From contig NZ_SFCC01000010.1 in NCBI RefSeq assembly GCF_004214935.1, positions 1-64,000 on the forward strand: 64,000 nt of DNA, written 5' to 3'. Below the pieces are notes generated by a model. That model was given only the letters and a program-made list of their open reading frames with translations. It did no database searches and had not been told where the DNA came from. Each line of letters starts with the position of its first letter. Within the stretch, counting starts at the first letter, position 1. The position numbers and the translations under genes are program-made. This document shows, one piece after another, positions 54,491 to 62,383 of the stretch. This DNA is from Amycolatopsis suaedae (lineage in GTDB: Bacteria > Actinomycetota > Actinomycetes > Mycobacteriales > Pseudonocardiaceae).

Positions 54491-55683
54491 CGGACTTTCC
54501 TTTCGGTGATGGTGTGTTTCCGGATCCCGGCGGCGGCGACTGCCGCACCGGTGGACATGACGATCCCGGCCAGGGTGAACGCGCCGCCGACGCCGGTGGC
54601 CTGGATCAGGGGCTGGGCGGCCAGCGGGGAGAGGAACTGGCCGAGGAAGATCGCCACGACGAGTCCACTGAGGACACGGCCGCGCCATTCGGGTGAGGCC
54701 AGTTCGGACAGTCGCAGGTTGAGGTTGGGGACGGCGAGTCCGACACCGGCTCCGCCGACCAGCAGCCCGGCCGCGATGCCCGGGACCGTGCCGGTGGCGC
54801 CGACCAGCAGCCAGCCCCCGCCGAGCAACGCGATGCTGAGCGTCGTGATCGCCGCGGAGTCCAGGCGCCCGCGCAGTCCGCGGAAGGCCAGTGCGGCGAG
54901 CGCACTGCTCAGGGTGCTCCCGGCGACGACGACACCGACGAGGGCGGAGCTGGTGCCGAGGCTGTCCAGCAGGAACGGAACCTGAGTCGGCGCCAGGTAG
55001 AACGCCGTCGTGGCGCCGAACGCCAGCAGGTAGATGCCGAGCACACGGCCGGACACCACCCGCCCGTCCCGCACCGCCGCCACGGGCACTTCCCCGCGCC
55101 GGTCCCGCACGGAGACGAAGGCAGGCAGCGCCACCACGGCGGCCAGGCCGTACAGCCAGAACGGCACCCGCCAGTCGATCGTCGCCAGCACCCCGGCCAG
55201 TGGCAGGAACACCACCCCGCCGAGGCTGGCGAACATCTGCTGCAGCCCGAGGAACGACGCCCGCCGCGGCCCATCGAACCAGTCCGTGATGGTCGCGCTG
55301 ACCGCCGTCATGACCGCGCCGACGGCGACGCCGAGCAGCGCCCTGGTCGCCAGCAGCAGATAGAGGTCGTCGACGAAGTACCCGGCGGTGCCGCTGAGGG
55401 CGTACAGCACCAGACCGGCGAGCAGCAGCGGCCTGCTGCCCACGCGGTCGGCGACCAGGCCGGACACCGGCGCGCTGACGGCGATCGTCAGCGAGGTGAT
55501 CGTCATGACCAGGCGGACCAGCAGCGACGCTCCCGCCTGGCCCGCGAAGACCTGCTCCATCGCCGGAAGGCTGGGCGCGATCGTGGCCGGCGCCATGATC
55601 GTCAGCGTCGCCGCGACGAGGATCGTCCCGCGAGCCAGCCGGCTCACCGCGGGGTCACGCAGCGAAGGCGGCGGCGTGGTCAC
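54487..55683 (-). CDS. MFS transporter, 12 TM
   Basis: A 398-residue 12-helix MFS permease; LVADRVGSRPLLLAGLVLYAL is the helix 2-3 loop motif and LLATRALLGVAVGAVMTAVS helix 4. The annotated GTG start at 55681-55683 lies within the 3' end of the NmrA-like gene (29-base overlap); GTG at 55645-55647 is a possible shorter start. Operon order NmrA-like reductase, MFS, Dabb. Substrate unknown. Confidence 0.82.
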   Translation of the reverse strand: MTTPPPSLRDPAVSRLARGTILVAATLTIMAPATIAPSLPAMEQVFAGQAGASLLVRLVMTITSLTIAVSAPVSGLVADRVGSRPLLLAGLVLYALSGTAGYFVDDLYLLLATRALLGVAVGAVMTAVSATITDWFDGPRRASFLGLQQMFASLGGVVFLPLAGVLATIDWRVPFWLYGLAAVVALPAFVSVRDRRGEVPVAAVRDGRVVSGRVLGIYLLAFGATTAFYLAPTQVPFLLDSLGTSSALVGVVVAGSTLSSALAALAFRGLRGRLDSAAITTLSIALLGGGWLLVGATGTVPGIAAGLLVGGAGVGLAVPNLNLRLSELASPEWRGRVLSGLVVAIFLGQFLSPLAAQPLIQATGVGGAFTLAGIVMSTGAAVAAAGIRKHTITERKVR

Positions 55684-56506
55684 GGGCGAACTCGCTGATG
55701 TCGCGGGCGGGATGCCCGGTCAGGTCGCCGACGCAGGTGTGGACCTCGGCGGCCTCACCCCTGGCGTAGTGGGCGTAGTCCTCGACGAGACCGTCGATCT
55801 GCCACGGCGGGAGCATCCCGTTCAGGGCCGCCGCGAACACGTCCGGCGGTGAGTCCTGGAAGGCGACGTCGCGCCCGGTGGCGGCGGTCAACGCGTCGGC
55901 GATCTCGTCGTGGGTCACGGCACGGGGCCCGGTCAGCGTGTAGGTGCGCCCGGTGTGTCCCGGCTCGGTCAGCGTCACCGCGGCGGCATCCGCGATGTCC
56001 CTGGTGTCGACGAGGCTGACCGCGGCACCGCCGATGGGTGCGGTGAACCAGCCCCGCGCGACGGTGCCGGCGAAGCTGAGCAGCGCCTGCATGTAGAGGT
56101 TGGGCCGCAGCACGGTGTGGTCGATGCCCAGCCGCTGGACGTGTGCCTCGACCTCGGCGTGCCAGCGCAGGAACCGTACCGGCGAGTCGAGGCGAGCCGC
56201 GTACTGCGACAGCACCACCAGCCGCGGCAGGCCGGTCTTGCGGGCGACGTCGGCGAACTGGATCTGCAGTGCGGCGGCGTCCTCGGCCGAGGGGCTGTTG
56301 AGGAACGCCGCGTCCACGCCCCGCAGGGCGGCGGTGACCGACTCCGGATCCCGCAGGTCGGCGACCACGTTCTCGACGCCGGGAACGGGGTTGCCGGGAT
56401 CGCGGACCATGGCGCGGACGTCGGCGCCGCGGGCGAGCAGGGCGGGAACCAGTGCGGAGCCGACGGTTCCGGTCGCTCCGGTCACGAGCACGGTGGTGGC
56501 GGTCAT
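55655..56506 (-). CDS. NmrA-like NAD(P)-binding SDR
   Basis: A 283-residue atypical SDR of the NmrA/HSCARG or quinone-reductase-like group. The dinucleotide motif is TVLVTGATGTVGSALVPALL. Other conserved parts include DLRDPESVTAAL, FLNSPSAEDAAALQIQ, VVLSQYAARL and LTGPRAVTHDEIADAL. It may bind NADP(H) and act as a reductase or redox sensor. The start ATG has AAAGGA upstream. Operon with the two genes downstream. Confidence 0.87.
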   Translation of the reverse strand: MTATTVLVTGATGTVGSALVPALLARGADVRAMVRDPGNPVPGVENVVADLRDPESVTAALRGVDAAFLNSPSAEDAAALQIQFADVARKTGLPRLVVLSQYAARLDSPVRFLRWHAEVEAHVQRLGIDHTVLRPNLYMQALLSFAGTVARGWFTAPIGGAAVSLVDTRDIADAAAVTLTEPGHTGRTYTLTGPRAVTHDEIADALTAATGRDVAFQDSPPDVFAAALNGMLPPWQIDGLVEDYAHYARGEAAEVHTCVGDLTGHPARDISEFARDHAAAFAA

Positions 56507-56527
56507 GGCGGTATGTCCTTTCTGGAC

Positions 56528-57913
56528 TCAGTGGACCCCGGCGGCCGCGGGGGTCCTGGTGCGGATGAGGGAAAGGGCGAGACCGGCGAGGACGAACGCG
56601 GCCTGGCCGAAGAAGGCAGTCTGGAACGCGATGTCTCCCTGTGCTCCTGAGGCGCCGATCGCGACGCCCGCCAGTGCCGCGAGTCCGACCGCGCCACCCA
56701 GATGCTGTGCGGCGTTGATCAGTCCGCTGAGCAAGCCCGACTCACCGTCGCCGCTGTCGCGGACCCCCATGGCGGTGGCATTGACCAGGCCCAGCCCGAG
56801 ACCGGCACCGATCAGCAGGAACGCGCCCAGCAGGCTGGCCGAGAAGCCACTGCTCGTCGGATCGAGCGCCAGCCACAGGAAACCGGCGAGCAGCACGACG
56901 AGGGCGGCCGGCAGTGCGCGGTTCAGCCCGATGCGCTTGGCGACCAGCGGCGCGACGACACTGCCGACGATGATCATGACGGCGATGGGGACCTGGGTCA
57001 TCCCGGTCGCCAGCGGGCTCATCCCGAGAACCTCGCGCTGGTACAGCGGCAGGAAGAAGAACAGACCGGTGAGCGTGCCGCCGAGCAACAGCGTCACCAG
57101 GTTCGCCGTGACCACCGGCTTCCGGCGGAACACGCCGAGCGGGACCAGCGGATGCGACGACCGCCGCTCGACGAGCACGAACGTGACCAGCGCCCCGGCC
57201 CCGACGGCCAGACCGGCGAGCGTGCCGGGCGAGGCCCAGCCGGCTTCGGACGCGGTGACCATGCCGAAGGCGAGGGCGGAGATCCCGAGGGTGGAGGTGA
57301 TGGCACCGAGTGCGTCGAACCGGCCGGGACGACCGGGGACCGACGGCGCCGAGCGCCACACGATCAATGCGCCTGCGACGCCGAACGGCACCGGGGTGAA
57401 GAACACCGACGGCCAGCCGAGCACCTCCGTCAACGTGCCACCGAGAAAGACGCCGATGAGGCTTCCTGCCCCGGCGATGGCACCCCAGATGCCCATCGCA
57501 CGTGAGCGTTCCGCCGGCGAGGTGTAGAGCGCGAGCACGAGCGAGAGCGCCGCCGGCATCACCACCGCGCCGCCGATTCCCTGACCGATCCGCGCGGCGA
57601 TCAGCATCTCGCCGCTGACGGCCAACCCGCACGCGGCCGAGGCGACCAGGTAGAGGGCCATACCGCCGAGAAACACCTTCCGGCCGCCGAGCACGTCGGC
57701 GAGGCGGCCGCCGAGCAGCAGCAAACCGGCGAACGCCACCAGGTAGCTGTCCACGACGATCGTGAGTTCCGTGGCCGTGAGCCCGAGACCCTCCCGGATC
57801 GCGGGCCCGGCCAGATTCACCATCGTGCTGTCGAGGATCACCAGGAACACGGCCGTGGCCAGACCGGCCATCGCCGCACCACGTGGTGCCCGTGGCCGTT
57901 CATCACTCGTCAT
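56528..57913 (-). CDS. MFS transporter, DHA2 (EmrB/QacA) drug-efflux family
   Basis: A 461-residue permease with about 14 membrane helices. The N-terminal motif FLVILDSTMVNLAGPAI and LGGRLADVLGGRKVFLGGM are characteristic of the DHA2 family, as is RIGQGIGGAVVMPAALSL. It exports drugs or metabolites via proton antiport. It is divergent from a TetR gene, with ACCCTGTAAC in both promoters, so it is probably induced by its substrates. The next NmrA gene starts 22 bases downstream and may be co-transcribed. Confidence 0.9.
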   Translation of the reverse strand: MTSDERPRAPRGAAMAGLATAVFLVILDSTMVNLAGPAIREGLGLTATELTIVVDSYLVAFAGLLLLGGRLADVLGGRKVFLGGMALYLVASAACGLAVSGEMLIAARIGQGIGGAVVMPAALSLVLALYTSPAERSRAMGIWGAIAGAGSLIGVFLGGTLTEVLGWPSVFFTPVPFGVAGALIVWRSAPSVPGRPGRFDALGAITSTLGISALAFGMVTASEAGWASPGTLAGLAVGAGALVTFVLVERRSSHPLVPLGVFRRKPVVTANLVTLLLGGTLTGLFFFLPLYQREVLGMSPLATGMTQVPIAVMIIVGSVVAPLVAKRIGLNRALPAALVVLLAGFLWLALDPTSSGFSASLLGAFLLIGAGLGLGLVNATAMGVRDSGDGESGLLSGLINAAQHLGGAVGLAALAGVAIGASGAQGDIAFQTAFFGQAAFVLAGLALSLIRTRTPAAAGVH

Positions 57914-57943
57914 GTCAACCCTACCTACGGTCGAAGTATTTAT

Positions 57944-58034
57944 ACCCTGTAACTAGATTGACAGCAGATAGCCTCACGGTCAAGACACCGGCAAGAAATT
58001 CCGACAGGGGCTATCGTTGGCTAAACCCTGTAAC
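57944..58034. promoter_or_regulatory. ACCCTGTAAC repeats in DHA2/TetR divergent region
   Basis: ACCCTGTAAC occurs at 57944-57953 near the DHA2 gene start and again at 58025-58034 just before the TetR gene. The two copies have the same orientation and lie 81 bases apart; they are candidate TetR binding half-sites controlling both genes. Confidence 0.45.
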
Positions 58035-58049
58035 GAACGGAGGCGGTCG

Positions 58050-58688
58050 ATGGCGGGCGCCGCAACCTCGCCCCGCGAGCGGTACCGGGCGCAGCTGCGT
58101 GCGGAGATCAAGCAGCACGCGTGGGAGCAGATCGCCACGGCGGGCGCGTCAGCACTGTCGCTGAAGGCGATCGCCAAGCAGGTGGGCATGAGCGGCCCGG
58201 CGTTGTACCACTACTACGCCAGCCGCGACGAGCTGATCACCGAGCTCATCCGGGACGCCTACCGCAGCCTGGCCGACGCACTCAAGGCAGCCGCCGACGA
58301 GGGCGCCGACCTCGCCGGCATGGCCCGGGCGATGCGCCGCTGGGCACTCGCGGATCCCCACCGGTACCACCTGATCTACGGCACGCCCGTGCCCGGCTAC
58401 CACGCGCCGGACGACACCGTCGCCACCTCCAGGGAGATCATGGACATGCTGCTGGCCGCGGGTCCCGAGATCGCGGCCGCTGCGCCGACAGCGTTCGACG
58501 AACACCTGGCCGGCCGGATGCTCGCCGGGAAGCGAGAGCCGGCTCCCGCCGCCCTGCGTCGTGGCCTGACCTTCTGGACCCGCCTGCACGGCGTGCTGTC
58601 CTTGGAGCTCGCCGGCCACTTCGACGGCATGGACTTCGACCCTGAGTGCCTGTTCGAGGCGGAGGTGGAGAGCCTGCTGGCGCAGTGA
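58050..58688 (+). CDS. TetR family repressor of DHA2 transporter
   Basis: A 212-residue TetR protein starting MAGAATSPRERYRAQLRAEI at ATG 58050 with GGAGG upstream. HTH around ALSLKAIAKQVGMSGPALYHYYASRDELITEL. The C-terminal domain (RYHLIYGTPVPGYHAPDDT) is of the TetR_C_13/WHG type. It presumably represses the divergent DHA2 operon. Confidence 0.88.
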   Translation: MAGAATSPRERYRAQLRAEIKQHAWEQIATAGASALSLKAIAKQVGMSGPALYHYYASRDELITELIRDAYRSLADALKAAADEGADLAGMARAMRRWALADPHRYHLIYGTPVPGYHAPDDTVATSREIMDMLLAAGPEIAAAAPTAFDEHLAGRMLAGKREPAPAALRRGLTFWTRLHGVLSLELAGHFDGMDFDPECLFEAEVESLLAQ

Positions 58689-58730
58689 CCTGAGCACGCT
58701 GGGTCGACGGCCTGATTGCCTCTGCGACCT

Positions 58731-58753
58731 TGCCCCCTGACCGGAAGGGGGCA
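58731..58753. promoter_or_regulatory. RBS-sequestering hairpin before GTG 58756
   Basis: TGCCCCCT (58731-58738) and AGGGGGCA (58746-58753) form a perfect 8-base stem with a 7-base loop. The second arm contains the purine-rich ribosome-binding site of the ESX-like gene that starts two bases later at 58756, so folding would block translation. Confidence 0.55.
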
Positions 58754-58755
58754 GC

Positions 58756-59883
58756 GTGGGATTCAAGGTCGATCCGGAAGCACTGGACAGGTGCTCGAAA
58801 CTGCTCGACCGCTACGGCGATCACGCCCGCGAGGTCGGCAGCTTCCTGTCCACGGAAACAAGCATGGACGCGCATGAGGAGGGGGTGCTCTCCATCCTGT
58901 TCAGCGCGCACGGCAACGCCATCCGGGGAATGAACGAGCGCACCGACCTGATGCGGGACATCGGCACCGACTCCGCCCGCACCATGTCCAGCGTCGCGGA
59001 GGACTACCGGTTCCGCGACGGCGAGGGGGCCGCCGAACTGGACGCCATCCTCGAAGGCGGTTCGCCCAAGCCGCTCACCAACGACTCCGCGTCCGTGTCG
59101 GACGGTACCCGGAACTTCGAGGACCGGGCCGACCCCGTTTCCGCGCTGGAAGTCGGAAAGGGCTACCAGCCAGGCGGATTCGACAACGAGGCCTGCGACT
59201 GGATCGACAAGAAGGCACGTGAGCTGACCGACGCCGTCAGCCTCGCCTACTACGCCCGGCTCTGGGTCAAGGAGCTGATGGACGGCTACTTCGGCTGGAA
59301 AGGAGATCCGATCGACTGGGTGATCGAGCTGTTCGCCGGCGAGTGGAAGGAGTGGGGCAAGTGCGCGTCGGCACTTGAGGCCTGCGGCGAGGCCGTCGAA
59401 CGCATGGCCACCAACGTCAAGTACGTCCCCGAAGGGCTGGCACACACCTGGGCGGGCAACGCGGCCGATGCGGCACTGGAGTATTTCCAGAAGCTGCACT
59501 CGGCCACCAAGACCGAATCGGAGGCGTTCACCGCGCTCGCCGAGTTCTACAAGTGGCAGACCGAGGGCATCTACGACACCCAGCAGATGCTGAACGACCT
59601 GATCAACTTCCTGCTCGACATCGTGGCGGACCTGATCCTGGCCGCCGGGATCGGGCTGGTGACAGGCGGCATCGGGTTGGCCGCTGCCGCACCGCTGCTC
59701 GCCAAGATCATGGTGGTCGTCAGCGCCATCGCCTCCGGTGTGACGACGACCCTGAACACCGCCCGCATGTTCGAGCATGCCGTCAAGTTCTTCGACCTGC
59801 CGGACATGCCGGACTGCGAGCTGGACAACCTGAACAAGAAGGGTGAAGACCCCGCCTACCAGAAACCGGAGCGGCGATCGTGA
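58756..59883 (+). CDS. Type VII (ESX) secretion substrate-like protein, module copy 2
   Basis: A 375-residue paralogue of the protein at 26035: MGFKVDPEALDRCSKLLDRY at the N end, GDPIDWVIELFAGEWKEWGKC, a WxG turn TWAGNAADAALEYF and TESEAFTALAEF near residue 250, then a hydrophobic helix block (LILAAGIGLVTGGIGLAAAAPLLAKIMVVV). GTG 58756 sits in an RBS hairpin. It overlaps the acidic partner (GTGA), whereas copy 1 has a 12-base gap. An Imm5-like gene follows 74 bases further on, hinting that this module could deliver an antibacterial activity, although no toxin domain is recognised. Confidence 0.8.
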   Translation: MGFKVDPEALDRCSKLLDRYGDHAREVGSFLSTETSMDAHEEGVLSILFSAHGNAIRGMNERTDLMRDIGTDSARTMSSVAEDYRFRDGEGAAELDAILEGGSPKPLTNDSASVSDGTRNFEDRADPVSALEVGKGYQPGGFDNEACDWIDKKARELTDAVSLAYYARLWVKELMDGYFGWKGDPIDWVIELFAGEWKEWGKCASALEACGEAVERMATNVKYVPEGLAHTWAGNAADAALEYFQKLHSATKTESEAFTALAEFYKWQTEGIYDTQQMLNDLINFLLDIVADLILAAGIGLVTGGIGLAAAAPLLAKIMVVVSAIASGVTTTLNTARMFEHAVKFFDLPDMPDCELDNLNKKGEDPAYQKPERRS

Positions 59884-60326
59884 ACCCGGACCTGCCGGTC
59901 GATCCGGCCGAACTGCGACGGTTCAGGGAGGCCTTGCTTCGCAAGGTCGCGGCAGGCAAGGATCCCGCACTGGCCGAGATGGCCCGCGAGGTCCAGGCCG
60001 GGCGGATCAGTATGCGCGACGCCGCGTTCGGTGCCTACCGCGAGCAGTTCACCGCGCTCAGGGAGAAGGCGGCGGCCGCGTTGCGCGACGTCAGCAAGGA
60101 GGACATGGACCGCGCCATGGCGGAGTACACGCTCGACGACGCGGTCGAGCAGTTCGACGCCATGCCGGATCCCGAGCCCGACGAGGAGCCACCCGCGAAG
60201 CCCGCACCGGCCCGGCGGCCGGAACCGGAGGACGACGAGGACTCGATCCTGCTGGCACCGCCGCGGACCGACCGCCCGACGGAACGCCCGCAGCGCGCCC
60301 AGTGGCAGCGCCGCTGGCAGGGTTGA
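59880..60326 (+). CDS. Small acidic-tail partner of ESX-like substrate, copy 2
   Basis: A 148-residue protein paralogous to 27124: DPALAEMAREVQAGRISMRD and AYREQFTALREKAAAALRD match copy 1. The C half is acidic/Pro-rich (PDPEPDEEPPAKPAPARRPE, PEDDEDSILLAPP) and the end is QWQRRWQG, again a Trp motif. GTG 59880 overlaps the substrate stop (GTGA). No named family; the role is inferred from conserved pairing. Confidence 0.75.
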   Translation: MNPDLPVDPAELRRFREALLRKVAAGKDPALAEMAREVQAGRISMRDAAFGAYREQFTALREKAAAALRDVSKEDMDRAMAEYTLDDAVEQFDAMPDPEPDEEPPAKPAPARRPEPEDDEDSILLAPPRTDRPTERPQRAQWQRRWQG

Positions 60327-60362
60327 GGCTTTCGCGCTGCCGCACTGGCAGTTTCGCCCGGA

Positions 60363-60389
60363 AGTATCAATCGAACCTTCAACGATACT
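60363..60389. promoter_or_regulatory. Inverted repeat AGTATC-N15-GATACT
   Basis: AGTATC (60363-60368) and GATACT (60384-60389) form an interrupted palindrome between the partner gene and the Imm5-like gene. It could be an operator or part of a promoter for the latter; nothing in the window identifies the binding protein. Confidence 0.35.
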
Positions 60390-60399
60390 GTCGAGGCCC

Positions 60400-60921
60400 A
60401 TGCACCTGGAACTCTGCATGGCCGAGCTACGCGCAGTGGCGGGCTACGCCGTCGCGTGCGCCGAACCCGCGTTGCCGATCTTCGAACGGGACCGCCCCGG
60501 CGACCCCCGCCCGCGGGCCGCGATCGACGCCACCCGGCTCTTCGCGGAGGGAGCCAGGCGGACCAAGGCGATCCGGGACGCCGCCTGGGCGGCGAACCGG
60601 GCGTTCCAGGAGGCCCGCGACGCCGGGCAGGCTGCGGCAGCGAATGTCGCGCGTGCCGCCGTCGCCACGGCCGGCGCGGCCTACCTGCATCCGCTGGCGA
60701 AGCCGACCCAGGTCTGGCACATCCTCGGCGCCGCCGCCTACGCCGCACACGCCGTCGAACTCGACGCGGGCGACGGCGCCGCCCACATCGGCATGGCGGT
60801 GCACCTGGCCGGCCCGGTCGTGGTGTCCGTGCTGAAGCGCTACCCCGGCGCGCCCGGTGGCCGGGGCCGCGCCGGAGAACTCCTGCGAAGACTGGACGCG
60901 TCGCTGCGCGGCTTGCCTTGA
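60400..60921 (+). CDS. Putative immunity protein (Imm5-like)
   Basis: A 173-residue Ala-rich helical protein, MHLELCMAELRAVAGYAVACAE. The features LPIFERDRPGDPRPRAAIDA, FAEGARRTKAIRDAAWAANRA and AAAYAAHAVELDAG resemble the actinobacterial putative immunity protein family (Imm5-like, often next to toxins). ATG 60400 or 60418 (MAELRAV) are both possible starts. It lies directly after ESX module copy 2, which makes an immunity role plausible but unproven. Confidence 0.65.
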   Translation: MHLELCMAELRAVAGYAVACAEPALPIFERDRPGDPRPRAAIDATRLFAEGARRTKAIRDAAWAANRAFQEARDAGQAAAANVARAAVATAGAAYLHPLAKPTQVWHILGAAAYAAHAVELDAGDGAAHIGMAVHLAGPVVVSVLKRYPGAPGGRGRAGELLRRLDASLRGLP

Positions 60922-60935
60922 CGTCAGCGTCAAGG
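60916..60935. promoter_or_regulatory. MerR operator/promoter CCTTGACG-N4-CGTCAAGG
   Basis: CCTTGACG (60916-60923) and CGTCAAGG (60928-60935) are perfect 8-base arms, with -35-like TTGACG at 60918-60923 and a -10-like tctagcgt region at about 60936-60943, giving the long spacing typical of MerR promoters. It overlaps the upstream gene stop and precedes the MerR ATG 60951. Confidence 0.8.
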
Positions 60936-60950
60936 TCTAGCGTCGAACGC

Positions 60951-61343
60951 ATGAGGATCGGCGAACTGGCCCAGCGCGCCGGCACCACGACCCGGGCGCT
61001 GCGCTTCTACGAGTCGCAGGGCCTGCTCCGGGCGCGGCGGGCGGCGAACGGCTATCGCGAGTACGGCGAGGACGACGTCCGCCTGGTCAACGAGATCCGG
61101 GCACTGCAGGCATCGGGGCTCAGCCTGGACGAGACCCGGCCGTTCGTCGACTGCCTGCGGTCCGGGCACGACGCCGGTGACGCCTGCGCCGATTCGATCG
61201 AGGTCTACGAACGCAAACTGGCGGAGGTGGACGCCTGCATCGCCAGGCTCACCGCCCTGCGGACCGGCCTGCACACCAAGCTGACCGCCGCCATGGCCAG
61301 GCAACCGGACCCGTGCCGCGTACCCGAACCGGAGGAATCATGA
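60951..61343 (+). CDS. MerR family redox/stress regulator
   Basis: A 130-residue MerR protein: MRIGELAQRAGTTTRALRFYESQGLL and a dimerising helix. Cys occur in FVDCLRSGHDAGDACAD, DACIARL and PDPCRVP, so metal or redox sensing is possible; it lacks the SoxR FeS Cys spacing. It lies upstream of and overlaps a thioredoxin gene (ATGA), so the operon is probably thiol-stress-inducible. Its own promoter palindrome is at 60916-60935. Confidence 0.9.
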   Translation: MRIGELAQRAGTTTRALRFYESQGLLRARRAANGYREYGEDDVRLVNEIRALQASGLSLDETRPFVDCLRSGHDAGDACADSIEVYERKLAEVDACIARLTALRTGLHTKLTAAMARQPDPCRVPEPEES

Positions 61344-61672
61344 CGGTCACCGACGACACCTTCCAGCGCGATGTGCTCGACCACGAACTGCCGGTGCTGG
61401 TGGACTTCTGGGCCGAGTGGTGCCCGCCGTGCCACATGATCGCGCCGGTGCTGGCCGAGATCGCCGCCGAACGCGCCAGCGTGCTCATCGTCCGGAAGCT
61501 GAACACCGACGAGAACCCGCGTACCGCCCGTGACTACCAGGTGATGTCCCTGCCGACGCTCATGCTGTTCCGCGACGGCGAACCGATCCGCGTGCTCGTC
61601 GGCGCCCGGCCGAAGGCCGCCCTGCTCGCCGAGATCGACGCCGCCCTCGCGGCCCAGCCCGCCCGCGGCTAG
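61340..61672 (+). CDS. Thioredoxin (WCPPC active site)
   Basis: A 110-residue thioredoxin: LVDFWAEWCPPCHMIAPVL with active site Cys28-Pro-Pro-Cys31, VIRxKLNTDENP-like core and a cis-Pro in SLPTLMLFRDG. The usual second residue is Gly (WCGPC); the Pro-Pro motif changes redox potential. It overlaps MerR (ATGA), and a likely thiol-based regulon is inferred. Confidence 0.93.
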   Translation: MTVTDDTFQRDVLDHELPVLVDFWAEWCPPCHMIAPVLAEIAAERASVLIVRKLNTDENPRTARDYQVMSLPTLMLFRDGEPIRVLVGARPKAALLAEIDAALAAQPARG

Positions 61673-61677
61673 CCGCG

Positions 61678-62307
61678 CTACCTGCCGAGGCCGAGGTGCC
61701 GTGCGACGGCGGCTAGCTGATCGGCGTAGCCATTGACGAACTCGGGTGAGCGCGGATCGACGCCGCACAGACCCTCGATGACGTGCGGGAGCGTGGTGGT
61801 CGCCATCGCGGCGGCCATCAGCATGATCAGCAGGTAGGCCGGATCCACGTCGGCAGGCAACCGGCCCTCCTCCTGCAGCGCACGGACCTCGTCGACGCTG
61901 CCCCGCAGGCGTTCCGCGCGCGGGGCGTGGTCCGGGTCGTTCCGCGGGCCCGCGTACTCCAGCCCTCCCCACGCCATCAGCCGGACGCCGTCCGGGTTGT
62001 TCAGCACCTCCAGCGCGTACCGGCGGATCTGCTCGTCCAGCGCCGTTCCGGGCGGCACGAGCTGGCTCTGCCGCTGCCGCCAATCCTCGGAAAGCGCCTG
62101 GTAGAGCCCCTCCTTGCTGTCGAAATAGTACGAGATCAGCTGCTGGTTGACCCCCGCCCTCGCCGCGATGGCGGCGATCCGCCCGCCCGCGAACCCGTGC
62201 GCGGCGAACTCGGCCGCAGCGGCGTCCAGAATCAGCCGCCGGGTGCGTTCCGGGTCGCGCTGACGCTCGTGCGGCTTGGGTGACCGACGCGGCTTCGACG
62301 TGCTCAT
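61678..62307 (-). CDS. TetR family repressor
   Basis: A 209-residue TetR protein starting MSTSKPRRSPKPHERQRDPE at ATG 62305-62307, with HTH GGRIAAIAARAGVNQQLISYYFDSKEGLYQAL and a C-terminal YADQLAAVARHLGLG end. It is divergent from the FAD monooxygenase gene; an imperfect palindrome (TCAAAC-agat-GGTTGA, about 62336-62351) overlaps the monooxygenase -35 box, the probable operator. Confidence 0.86.
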   Translation of the reverse strand: MSTSKPRRSPKPHERQRDPERTRRLILDAAAAEFAAHGFAGGRIAAIAARAGVNQQLISYYFDSKEGLYQALSEDWRQRQSQLVPPGTALDEQIRRYALEVLNNPDGVRLMAWGGLEYAGPRNDPDHAPRAERLRGSVDEVRALQEEGRLPADVDPAYLLIMLMAAAMATTTLPHVIEGLCGVDPRSPEFVNGYADQLAAVARHLGLGR

Positions 62308-62335
62308 GAGCACATCATACGTCCATCGCAATTAA

Positions 62336-62376
62336 TCAAACAGATGGTTGACAGTGTGAGGCAGTCGCCTGATTAT
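62336..62376 (+). promoter_or_regulatory. Consensus promoter and TetR operator for leaderless transcript
   Basis: TTGACA (62348-62353) and GATTAT (62371-62376) are 17 bases apart, an almost ideal vegetative promoter. The expected transcription start, about 7-8 bases further, coincides with ATG 62384, so the mRNA would be leaderless. A palindromic TCAAAC-N4-GGTTGA site overlaps the -35. Confidence 0.75.
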
Positions 62377-62383
62377 GGGCGGC

